A stretch of 64,000 bases of DNA from NCBI GenBank assembly GCA_964496875.1, contig CAZCBH010000004.1, forward strand, positions 62,001-126,000, given 5' to 3'. The notes under the pieces are model-generated. The model worked only from the letters and a program-made list of their open reading frames with translations, ran no database searches and had not been told where the DNA came from. The position numbers were made by a program, and so were the translations under genes. Positions 54,539 through 62,037 of this stretch are shown here, piece by piece. This DNA comes from RI-106 sp964496875 (GTDB lineage Bacteria > Cyanobacteriota > Vampirovibrionia > Obscuribacterales > Obscuribacteraceae). Position 1 is the stretch's first letter. Each line of letters starts with the position of its first letter.

Positions 54539-54784
54539 ATGGCTAACAAAGAAAAGAAAGCAATTAGTATGTTTCCTACCCAGACCATGATTGTCATGGC
54601 TGTTCTCGGTGCGATTCTGACCGGGGCCTCTTTCGAAATCATCAATTACTGGCCCAAGCCTATTTCGGTGGCTCCGTATTACGATTTCTGGGGCGGCGCC
54701 ATGTGGGGTCTTTGCGTAGGTGCAATTACCGGACTGGTTCTCGGTTATCTCACCGATGAGACCCATTTCGAAGACAACGCCTGA
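54539..54784 (+). CDS. Small two-TM membrane protein
   Basis: 81 residues from the ATG at 54539, chosen for the GAGG 6 bases upstream; the frame also opens to 54449. Two hydrophobic helices are visible (about 15-32 and 48-68; GGAMWGLCVGAITGLVLGYL). Family not recognised. The gene is followed by a strong terminator-like palindrome at 54821. Confidence 0.55.
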   Translation: MANKEKKAISMFPTQTMIVMAVLGAILTGASFEIINYWPKPISVAPYYDFWGGAMWGLCVGAITGLVLGYLTDETHFEDNA

Positions 54785-54785
54785 T

Positions 54786-55991
54786 TTGTTGTATTCGAAA
54801 TCAGTAAATTCAATTTTGCCAGAGTCGGTCTTAAGACCGACTCTGATTTTTTTCTGGCTGCCGATTTTTATATCGATAGCACTTTACAGTTCGGTACCTG
54901 TACGTGCGGATCCGGCAGCTAATACTGCCGGTAGTGCCGAGGATGCCACATATATTGAGCTGTCGAATGGATATAAAGTCGGCTATCTTGTCGACAAATC
55001 CTCCCGTCCGTCCCGCTCCGGAACGGTTCTGGCTGTCTGGTATCCGGCTTCTGCCGATGGCTCAATTGCGAAAAGTGAATATGTTCTTGGAGAAAACAGG
55101 GTGGAGACCGAACTGGCCCTTTCTGGAAAGGCGGCCGCCGGCAAGTTTCCGCTGGTGCTCTATGCTCATGGTGCGGCAGGTTGCGGTCTCAGCTCTTTTT
55201 TTCTATGCGAGGCCCTGGCTAGAAAAGGTTATGTCGTCATCGCTCCGGATTTTTCCGATCCTTGTTACGCCTCCCGTATCGATAGGGCAGTCAAGACAGG
55301 CAAAGAAGAGACCCGAGAGATCTGGGCTTTTATCCATAAACTGGTAGATGAAGGTCTTTTTGAAGAGGCCGGGCAGGGGCGCAAGCAGTATGCTTATAGA
55401 CCGAAACAGCTGCTTTATGCTTTGAAGCGGGCCGACAAAATGAACCGCTGCAGACAGTCTCTGCTATACCGGCATGTCGACCTCAAAAAAATAGGGGTGG
55501 TCGGGCACTCCTTTGGCGCCTGGACAGGCTTACTTGTATCCGGAGCAGAGCCTCGTTTTTTTCGTCGCGGCAGAGTCGATGCGGTGGTCTCCCTTTCTGG
55601 CCCGGTCAACGAGCGAGTCTTTACCGTGGCTTCAAAGAACGATCTGGCATTGCTTGGCTGTCCTGTGATGTATCAATACGGGGATAGCGAGAAACTTTTC
55701 AAAGATAGACAGGATCGCAAACTGCTCTATCTGCCCAGCAACGAGCCCAAGGCTATAGCCTGCATTAAGGGAGCGAATCATTTTACTTTTTCTTGCGGCT
55801 CCGGCAAAGAATTTGGTATCGCCGGCGATTATCTGGCAAAAAGTCCTGCCCGGGCGGCTATCACCCGGTTGACCATCGCTTTTCTAGATCGCTATTTGAA
55901 AGCGACCGCGAGCGATGATTCGAAACCTCTGAAACTCGATGGGGGCGAGGCTGTCAGTTCTTTAGAATTTGCCGATAAGCTTCGTCGTTGA
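54786..55991 (+). CDS. Exported alpha/beta hydrolase
   Basis: About 400 residues; the start is uncertain. No ATG lies near the signal peptide. TTG at 54786 gives a leader containing RPTLIFFWLPIFISIALYSS and a VRA cleavage site; a GTG at 54720 and an ATG at 54756 would overlap the previous gene. The body has the oxyanion motif YAHGAAG, nucleophile GHSFGAW (about 236-242), an acid in QYGDSEK and the His in KGANHFTF, as in platelet-activating-factor-acetylhydrolase/esterase-like enzymes. Substrate unknown. A terminator-like palindrome lies within the leader. The end overlaps the convergent ArsC-like gene by 38 bases. Confidence 0.75.
   Translation: MLYSKSVNSILPESVLRPTLIFFWLPIFISIALYSSVPVRADPAANTAGSAEDATYIELSNGYKVGYLVDKSSRPSRSGTVLAVWYPASADGSIAKSEYVLGENRVETELALSGKAAAGKFPLVLYAHGAAGCGLSSFFLCEALARKGYVVIAPDFSDPCYASRIDRAVKTGKEETREIWAFIHKLVDEGLFEEAGQGRKQYAYRPKQLLYALKRADKMNRCRQSLLYRHVDLKKIGVVGHSFGAWTGLLVSGAEPRFFRRGRVDAVVSLSGPVNERVFTVASKNDLALLGCPVMYQYGDSEKLFKDRQDRKLLYLPSNEPKAIACIKGANHFTFSCGSGKEFGIAGDYLAKSPARAAITRLTIAFLDRYLKATASDDSKPLKLDGGEAVSSLEFADKLRR
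54821..54853 (+). terminator. Perfect 24-base palindrome followed by seven T
   Basis: The arms AGAGTCGGTCTT and AAGACCGACTCT (54821-54844) are exactly complementary, and GA plus seven T (54847-54853) follow. This is a classic intrinsic terminator form, fitting the end of the small membrane protein gene (stop at 54784). It also lies inside the apparent leader of the downstream hydrolase. Confidence 0.8.
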
Positions 55992-56316
55992 ATCCGACGA
56001 TCATAGTTTTGCCCACTTTGAGCGTGGGAGCCCGCAGATTTCCGGTGGGACCCAGCATGAGATTGATCAGTTCATCATCAGCAGGCTTCTGACTGTTGTC
56101 GGCGAGATCGAGATGAATGACTTTCTTTCCCTTGCTTACGTAGAGGTCTTTGACCGAGTCGGTCAGGTCCAGGGCTTCTTTTGCGCCCAGCCTTTCTTTC
56201 TTGGCATTGACAATCTCTTTTATCTCTATGCTTTTGCTCTCAAGAAACTCTTGCGCTTTTTTACAAGACGTTCAACCCGGGCGATGATAAACCCAGTCCA
56301 GCCTGGTTATGGACAT
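55954..56316 (-). CDS. ArsC/Spx-like selenoprotein with in-frame TGA (Sec) codon
   Basis: 120 codons from the ATG at 56316 (GAGGAG about 11 bases upstream) to TGA at 55954-55956. Translation begins MSITRLDWVYHRPG, then TGA at 56272-56274, then TSCKKAQEFL. Reading TGA as selenocysteine gives UxxC exactly where the ArsC/Spx/glutaredoxin-like fold has its redox CxxC. The rest is intact and family-like: a thioredoxin-like helix after the motif and NLRAPTLKVGKTMIVGFNDE near the end, matching the cis-Pro and GFNE region of ArsC/Spx. A SECIS-like hairpin follows the TGA. A conventional gene caller would miss it or start after the TGA. A decayed or mis-sequenced Cys codon is the main alternative. Confidence 0.8.
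56239..56255 (-). promoter_or_regulatory. Candidate bacterial SECIS hairpin
   Basis: On the coding (minus) strand, CAAG pairs with CTTG around the loop AGTTT, extended by an outer C-G pair past one G-A mismatch. The loop begins 22 bases after the TGA and has G at its second position. That fits the published description of bacterial SECIS elements (short upper stem, G in the first two loop bases, roughly 16-37 bases from UGA). The stem is short, so support is moderate. Confidence 0.5.
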
Positions 56317-56444
56317 AGTGCACTTGCTCCTCTGTCTCGTCGAAACTATTGATAGTCCAAAGATTAGCATGTTCGGAGTATTATCTTTGGGATCAGTGTA
56401 TAAAAGAGTTAGTAATTCAGAAGCGGAGTGAATTCTCCCTCGAG

Positions 56445-58700
56445 ATGACCTCTCCTTATCCAGATCCGAGCCAGATTAATATCGACGCGGCATTCTCCAA
56501 TGCCGAGTCCTTATTCGCCCAGCGGCGCTTCCAAGAAGCTCTGGGCATTTACCAGAATGTGCTCTCGGCTCTGGAGACCCGTTATGGGCCGGCTCATCCG
56601 GAACTCGCCTATCCCCTGCAGCGCCTGGGAGATTGTTTTCACGCTCTCAGTCAGTATCGTGACGCTCTGCCGCTTTATCAGCGCCTGCTTTCCATCGGGG
56701 AGAAGATTCTTGGTCGGTCCCATCCGGATATGGTCAATCTCCTGATTAAAATCGCCCGCACCCAGGAGATGATCGGCAGCTTCCAAGAGTCGCGCAAGTC
56801 TTACGAGACAGCTCTTTCGCTTATCGAAGGGGCGGCTGGTGTCAACCACCCGCTTTACAAGTCGACCATGAGCGCCTACGAGTTAATTCTTGCAAGAATC
56901 GACGAGAATAAGAAGGCGGCTGTTGCCTGGCGAGAGAACAGTCGTTCTGGACCCCAGAGTGCTGTTTCGCCTGTTTCAGGCGGTGGTTCGGAACAAATAC
57001 CCTTACCGGGAACTCCAGCGGTTCCTTCTTATGGCATGGATATGGAAGTGTCTGACCGGCAGTCTGGAGCAGATGCTTTTGAGAGCGCGCCCGCCATGCC
57101 TGCGGGAATGCCATTTGGCGGCGCACCACCCCAGATACCATTTAATCAGCCGCCGCAGATGCCGCCGCAGATGCCGCCGCAGATGCCGCCGCAGATGCCG
57201 CCGCAGATGCCGCCTGTACCTTTTAACTCTGCCGGACCGGTAAGCGAGATTCCTTCCAGCTTCAGTCACCCCAGCTCCCGAATGGGTTTTGAGCAGCGAC
57301 GCAACGATCCGAGCAATGATCCTTATCTAGATCATCTCGCTTCCAGGGTGACCAGCCTTACTCCGCCTGAGAAGCTGCCTCAGGATCCTATTAAAGCCTC
57401 CGGGGTCTGGCATGGTGCCGACGTCATGGCTGCCCTCGAAGCGCAATCACAATCTCAATCAAATTCTCAAGTAAAATCCGGTAGTCCGGTTCTCGATGAT
57501 GATGAATTCGATCCGGACTATGAAGATGAAGCGACTATTGAGCAGGAATCCGAGAAACGCTCCCAGAAATTGCGGGCCGCGCGAACCGCTGTCTCCAAGA
57601 GTGAGGGCGTTGTCTCTCTGGTGCGTTCTTTCAAAGAGTATATCGTTTCCGTTGTGGCACTGGTGGTGGTGGTAGGCGCCGGCTATTACTTTTTCTCGCA
57701 TACGGAGCAGAAGCCATCGAGCCTGGTTTCGAAGAAAATTGAACACACCGATAGTCTCGCCCAGGCGAAGCTTGTCTATGTTACTCCCGACAACGGCTTA
57801 CGTCTCAACTTGGATGGAATCTCAACCTGTACTCTTTTCCGAGAGTCCGACGGGATCAAAGTTCCATATAATTTTTACGACGGCTCGCCTGCCTCTCTTG
57901 CAATGCAGATGATGGATTCGGTTTTGGAAAGGCAGCATTGGTTCAGAGAGATCCCGGAAGGTCTGGAGGATCAGCAGGGAGTGGTTCTTTATTCCGGTCA
58001 GTCACCTGATGCGAGAGTGCTGTCCGAGATGCGACGCTTGAAAGGAACGGTCCTTGCCTGGTATCAGCGCAACGGCACTTTCCCGAGCGAACTGGTTAAA
58101 ATACCGAAAGGGGTCTTTTCCTATACCAACGCATTCAGCGGGGTCAAGGAAGACATGAAAGTGGTAATTGTCCGGTTCGGGCAGATTCGTGGCAAGAATC
58201 TAAGAGAGTTGCTTCGCTCCGGTGAGTCCATAACCGGAGACGCTCTAAAGGAGAAAGGCAAAATCACCGGTTATATTCTTATGGAGATCAAGCCCGGTGC
58301 CAGCGATTTGCAGTCCGTCGCTTTTTATCTGCGAGGAATGAATCGCCACGGGGAGTATTTTCGCAGTTCTCATTCCGGAGAGTTTCTCTTCCTTGGCTAT
58401 AAGGGCGGAGTCGAAGACGGAAATGAGTTGATTATGGCTGAGGAGCCCCGGTTGTACCGGGTAGAGAAGCCGACCAAAGTTTGGATTTCGAGAGTCCCTC
58501 AAGTGCCTCTCGGTTTGATTCATCACTCCCTTCCGGTTGTTCTCGGATTCCTGGGGCTATTTTTGTTTCTTCGTTCTCTGATGCTTGCGCCGGGGCAGTC
58601 ACCGGACAATTCCACCAATAAGACATTGAGGCTGTGCGGCTGGGTGCTGATCATAATCACAATGGTGATTGTGGTGTTGCAATTCTTACTCTGGAAATAG
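56445..58700 (+). CDS. TPR membrane protein with PPQM repeats
   Basis: About 751 residues from the ATG at 56445; the frame opens at 56349. Kinesin-light-chain-type TPRs at about 12-150 (FQEALGIYQNVLSALETRYG; YRDALPLYQRLLSIGEKILG) are followed by a Pro/Gln/Met-rich region including five PPQM units, a charged segment, a TM helix (about 402-422; YIVSVVALVVVVGAGYYFF), an extracytoplasmic domain of about 270 residues and two C-terminal TM helices. Function unknown. It is divergent from the ArsC-like selenoprotein gene, and the two starts lie about 130 bases apart. Confidence 0.7.
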   Translation: MTSPYPDPSQINIDAAFSNAESLFAQRRFQEALGIYQNVLSALETRYGPAHPELAYPLQRLGDCFHALSQYRDALPLYQRLLSIGEKILGRSHPDMVNLLIKIARTQEMIGSFQESRKSYETALSLIEGAAGVNHPLYKSTMSAYELILARIDENKKAAVAWRENSRSGPQSAVSPVSGGGSEQIPLPGTPAVPSYGMDMEVSDRQSGADAFESAPAMPAGMPFGGAPPQIPFNQPPQMPPQMPPQMPPQMPPQMPPVPFNSAGPVSEIPSSFSHPSSRMGFEQRRNDPSNDPYLDHLASRVTSLTPPEKLPQDPIKASGVWHGADVMAALEAQSQSQSNSQVKSGSPVLDDDEFDPDYEDEATIEQESEKRSQKLRAARTAVSKSEGVVSLVRSFKEYIVSVVALVVVVGAGYYFFSHTEQKPSSLVSKKIEHTDSLAQAKLVYVTPDNGLRLNLDGISTCTLFRESDGIKVPYNFYDGSPASLAMQMMDSVLERQHWFREIPEGLEDQQGVVLYSGQSPDARVLSEMRRLKGTVLAWYQRNGTFPSELVKIPKGVFSYTNAFSGVKEDMKVVIVRFGQIRGKNLRELLRSGESITGDALKEKGKITGYILMEIKPGASDLQSVAFYLRGMNRHGEYFRSSHSGEFLFLGYKGGVEDGNELIMAEEPRLYRVEKPTKVWISRVPQVPLGLIHHSLPVVLGFLGLFLFLRSLMLAPGQSPDNSTNKTLRLCGWVLIIITMVIVVLQFLLWK
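57150..57209 (+). repeat. Five-copy 12-base tandem repeat coding PPQM
   Basis: Five exact copies of CCGCCGCAGATG run head to tail inside the TPR membrane protein. Exact identity at the DNA level, including wobble positions, indicates recent expansion by slippage. Changes in copy number keep the reading frame. Confidence 0.9.
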
Positions 58701-58711
58701 AGAGGTATCAT

Positions 58712-59272
58712 ATGCGGTGTCGCTATAGTCTGCTCTCAAAAGGTACTTCTATTGCGGTGTTGACGCTGGCTATGACGGGAAGCAGCGCTCCTGCGTTTAG
58801 TCAGGCTTCGACCACAGCCCGGTCGATAAGTAAAGCCGCTCAAGATTGTGTCGGCAAAGAGATGTGGAAGAATGGTTACGGCTTGCCTTCAGGGGGGTTG
58901 GGTTGTGCCGCTTCTGTCAGCAATGTGCTCAATAAGGCGGGTATAGCTTATGTGCGAACTCCGGTGACCCTTTATATGCGGCGTCAGATTTTGGGCGGCA
59001 AGCTCAAAGTCAAAGAGTTCGTGATTAAAAATGGTGAGAAGGGCGCCATAGATGACACCAGGTTGAAAGAGATTGCTCGTCGTGGTGATGTTCTGGTGGC
59101 GTTTATGAATCCTCTACCCGGGGGCAATATTGGTCCTAAAGCTCATTGCGGCATAATCGGGGCTCCCGGCTATGTGTATACCAATGATTGGAACGACGGA
59201 ATCTGGAAGCATGGAAACATCCATGACTATTTCGATAGCTATCGTTATATCCGAGTGCTTCGATTTCTTTGA
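58712..59272 (+). CDS. Secreted NlpC/P60-like cysteine peptidase
   Basis: 186 residues from the ATG at 58712 (GAGAGG about 7 bases upstream). A signal peptide (TSIAVLTLAMTGSSAPAFSQ) precedes a small domain with a candidate catalytic Cys in GLGCAASVSNVLNKAG (about 70-85) and His in KAHCGIIG (about 149-156), the order and spacing seen in NlpC/P60 and CHAP-like cell-wall amidases or endopeptidases. Family match is by motif only. It follows the TPR membrane protein by 11 bases, so the two are likely co-transcribed and may act together at the envelope. Confidence 0.65.
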   Translation: MRCRYSLLSKGTSIAVLTLAMTGSSAPAFSQASTTARSISKAAQDCVGKEMWKNGYGLPSGGLGCAASVSNVLNKAGIAYVRTPVTLYMRRQILGGKLKVKEFVIKNGEKGAIDDTRLKEIARRGDVLVAFMNPLPGGNIGPKAHCGIIGAPGYVYTNDWNDGIWKHGNIHDYFDSYRYIRVLRFL

Positions 59273-59281
59273 GGTTTCAGC

Positions 59282-59902
59282 TCAGGAATTCTTTTTTTCA
59301 ATCGAATCGGCGAACTGATACATCTGATCTGCGGTGGATTCACGACCGGTTTTCTTGAGGAGATTGGCGTAATTGCGCAGGATATGGATGAGCTCTTTGT
59401 TATTGGGACCGAAGACTTTGTTCTTAATATCCAGAGCTCTTTTGTAGAAGTCTTCCGCCTGGGGGTATTTCTTTTGCTTATGGAAGATCATTCCGATCTG
59501 GTAAATAACTACCGCCGCCTCCTTACTGGATTTTCCGAACTCCTTTTCTCTGATGCTTAGAGCTTCGGTGTAATTCTTTTCGGCCTCGTCATAGCGTCCC
59601 AGTTTGAACTGTACCGCAGCCAGATTATTGTAGGCGGTGGCAAGATCTTTTTGATTCTCTCTGTCGTGGGCTTTTCGAAGCTGTAGAGCCTCTTTATAGA
59701 GCCCTTCCGCTTTTTCGTAACGCTTCTCGCCGTCATAGAGTCGGCCGATTTTCTCTAGGCAGAGGCAGTATCTGCCGTCGTCTTTGCCGAAGGTCCTCGC
59801 CTCTTCCAGGGCTTTGTGCCACTGTCTCTCCGCTTCCAGAAAATCATTGCTCCGGACGGCGGCCTCTGCCGAGTCTTTGAACTGGGTAAAAGTGGCTGAC
59901 AT
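59282..59902 (-). CDS. TPR protein (kinesin-light-chain type)
   Basis: 206 residues from the ATG at 59902, chosen for AAGGA 6 bases upstream; the frame opens at 59953. Four tandem TPRs of the kinesin-light-chain type: DFLEAERQWHKALEEARTFG, RYEKAEGLYKEALQLRKAHD, RYDEAEKNYTEALSIREKEF and KYPQAEDFYKRALDIKNKVF. There is no signal, TM helix or enzymatic domain. It converges on the NlpC-like gene with 9 bases between the stops. Confidence 0.8.
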   Translation of the reverse strand: MSATFTQFKDSAEAAVRSNDFLEAERQWHKALEEARTFGKDDGRYCLCLEKIGRLYDGEKRYEKAEGLYKEALQLRKAHDRENQKDLATAYNNLAAVQFKLGRYDEAEKNYTEALSIREKEFGKSSKEAAVVIYQIGMIFHKQKKYPQAEDFYKRALDIKNKVFGPNNKELIHILRNYANLLKKTGRESTADQMYQFADSIEKKNS

Positions 59903-60115
59903 AACAATCCTTTTTAGTGGGTCATTTGCGGGGACGTTTATATTTTGCCACATGCAGAGTGATAAATACCCCTTACCTTAATATTGACCAAGGGGGCTTT
60001 CGAAATCGCTTGATCTGGCAAAAAACGGTTACTATATATGCTCCGGCAAGCGCAAAGCCTTGCCAAGGGGATCTCGTTTAATCCGTGCGCCATACCTGAA
60101 GTTTGGGAGGTATCG

Positions 60116-61957
60116 ATGAAAGTCGCTCAACGTGTTGAAAAGTCCAAGGGTAAGTCCGGTAAGGGCTCTAACGATAACAAGCCGGTACCTCAAGCGGCGA
60201 CTTTAAGCGGGTCGAGTCCTGCTGCTGGACGCAAGGAGATAATCAAGAAATTTCCGGTCAGCCCTAATCTGACCAATTACGAGCGCTATTACGAGACTTT
60301 CGACTGGGATCAGGTAAAGGACGAAGTCGATTGGTTTGCAGGCAAAAAGGTGAACGCTGCTTACAACGCCGTGGACAGGCATATGTCCGACGGTCGACGC
60401 AATAAGGTGGCGCTTTACGCCGTCGGTGCCGACAACAAGCTCTCCAAGCTAACTTTCCAGGACATCTACGAGCAATCCAATAAGGTAGGCAATGCCCTCA
60501 AAAGTCTCGGGGTGGAGAAAGGTGATCGGGTTTTCGTTTTCTTGCCTCGGGTGCCCGAACTTTATGTAAGTACGGTCGCCATCGCCAAAATTGGTGCCAT
60601 TGCCGGTCCGTTATTTTCCGCTTTCGGTCCTGATGCTTTGAAAGACCGGCTGGAGGATTCGGAAGCCAAGGTGATTATCACCAACCCTGAGTTGAAGCCC
60701 AAGATAGACGAGATCTTCAAAGACCTGCCCAACCTCGAATATGTGATCGTGGTAGGCGGCGATGAGAAGAAGCTCAAAGACCGGGAATTCAGCTATGAGA
60801 AATTGCTGGACGAAGCCAGTGACAAACTGGAATGTGAGCGCATGGATCCCGAAGATCCGCTCTATCTCTTATACACTTCCGGTACCACCGGCAAGCCCAA
60901 AGGTGTGGTTCACGTCCACAACGATATCATCGGTCACCATATGACCACCAAGTGGGTGCTTGATTTGAAAGAGGATGATATCTATTGGTGTACAGCCGAT
61001 CCCGGTTGGGTAACCGGCACCGTCTATGGTATCTTCGGACCCTGGTCCAATGGTATCTCCGTGGTCAGTGTCGAAGGACGTTTCGATGCCGATAGCTGGT
61101 ACGATGTAATTGACAGGCTCAAAGTCACGGTCTGGTACACCGCTCCCACCGCTCTGCGGATGTTGATGAAAGCCGGCGAAGAGTCTGTCTACCGTCACAG
61201 TCTCGATAGCTTGCGGCATATCCTCAGTGTGGGAGAGCCTCTCAATCCCGAAGTGGTCCGCTGGGGTATGAAAGTCTACGGACTGCCCATCCATGATAAC
61301 TGGTGGCAGACGGAGACCGGTATGCAGTTGATCGCTAATTTGCCCTGTATGCCGCTCAAGCCGGGCAGCATGGGCAAGCCTCTGCCGGGCGTTTACGCTT
61401 CGGTGGTGAACGATGACGGTGAGGAGCTACCTGCAGGTGAACTCGGCCGTCTGGTGGTCAGACCGGGTTGGCCTTCTATGCTTCGCCGCATCTGGCGCAA
61501 TAAAGAGAAGTTCGATGAATATTTCAAGATACCGGGATGGTACTTTTCGGGTGACAATGCCTGGAAAGACGAAGACGGATATTTCTGGTTCGTGGGTAGA
61601 GCCGACGATGTGATTAACACCGCCGGACACCGGGTCGGTCCTTTCGAAGTGGAGTCGGCCCTGGTCGAACATGCCGCTGTCGCCGAAGCCGGTGTGATTG
61701 GAAAACCGGATAAAGAGAGGGGCGAGATCATCAAGGCCTTCGTTGTGCTGGCCAATGGTGTGGAAGCGAGCGAAGAGCTTCTGGAGGACATCCGCCAGCA
61801 TACGAAGAAACAACTGGCAGCCCATGCCTACCCGCGGGAGATAGAGGTGAAGGAGAGTCTTCCCAAGACCCGATCGGGCAAGATCATGCGCCGCTTGTTG
61901 AAGGCCTGGGAACTCGGTCTTCCAACCGGAGATACATCTTCTCTAGAAGATGATTGA
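60116..61957 (+). CDS. acsA: Acetate-CoA ligase (AcsA type)
   Basis: 613 residues from the ATG at 60116 (GGGAGG just upstream); the longer frame to 60038 lacks support. ANL-superfamily enzyme with YLLYTSGTTGKPKGVVH (about 263-279), DNWWQTETG (about 405-413), the hinge FSGDNAWKDEDGYFWFVGR (about 479-497) and the C-terminal lysine in PKTRSGKIMRR. The Trp in NWWQTE is typical of short-chain (acetate/propionate) enzymes. The N-terminal 40 residues are Lys/Ser-rich and extra. It yields acetyl-CoA from acetate, ATP and CoA. A more distant relative lies at 23507. Confidence 0.92.
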   Translation: MKVAQRVEKSKGKSGKGSNDNKPVPQAATLSGSSPAAGRKEIIKKFPVSPNLTNYERYYETFDWDQVKDEVDWFAGKKVNAAYNAVDRHMSDGRRNKVALYAVGADNKLSKLTFQDIYEQSNKVGNALKSLGVEKGDRVFVFLPRVPELYVSTVAIAKIGAIAGPLFSAFGPDALKDRLEDSEAKVIITNPELKPKIDEIFKDLPNLEYVIVVGGDEKKLKDREFSYEKLLDEASDKLECERMDPEDPLYLLYTSGTTGKPKGVVHVHNDIIGHHMTTKWVLDLKEDDIYWCTADPGWVTGTVYGIFGPWSNGISVVSVEGRFDADSWYDVIDRLKVTVWYTAPTALRMLMKAGEESVYRHSLDSLRHILSVGEPLNPEVVRWGMKVYGLPIHDNWWQTETGMQLIANLPCMPLKPGSMGKPLPGVYASVVNDDGEELPAGELGRLVVRPGWPSMLRRIWRNKEKFDEYFKIPGWYFSGDNAWKDEDGYFWFVGRADDVINTAGHRVGPFEVESALVEHAAVAEAGVIGKPDKERGEIIKAFVVLANGVEASEELLEDIRQHTKKQLAAHAYPREIEVKESLPKTRSGKIMRRLLKAWELGLPTGDTSSLEDD

Positions 61958-61979
61958 AAGTCGGAATGAACTTTTTGAG

Positions 61980-62009
61980 CCGGTGCTTCGTTAAATGAAG
62001 AAGCACCGG
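61980..62009. terminator. Ten-base-pair hairpin between acsA and dnaB
   Basis: CCGGTGCTTC and GAAGCACCGG are exactly complementary around a 10-base loop. The stem sits 23 bases after the acsA stop. No T-run follows, so it may be a weak terminator, an RNA-stability element or part of the dnaB leader. Confidence 0.45.
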
Positions 62010-62037
62010 TTGGGGAAACTTAGAAAAAGAAGGCACC

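Noticed and set aside
56272..56274. Reading the TGA as a plain stop, i.e. a pseudogene or sequencing error
   Set aside because: Kept as an alternative but not preferred: the TGA hits the exact redox Cys, the rest of the frame is intact, and a SECIS-like hairpin follows.
60030..60075. Bases resembling part of a GEMM c-di-GMP riboswitch (GCGCAAAGCC) before acsA
   Set aside because: Only one short segment fits; the partner stem, tetraloop receptor and spacing are absent.
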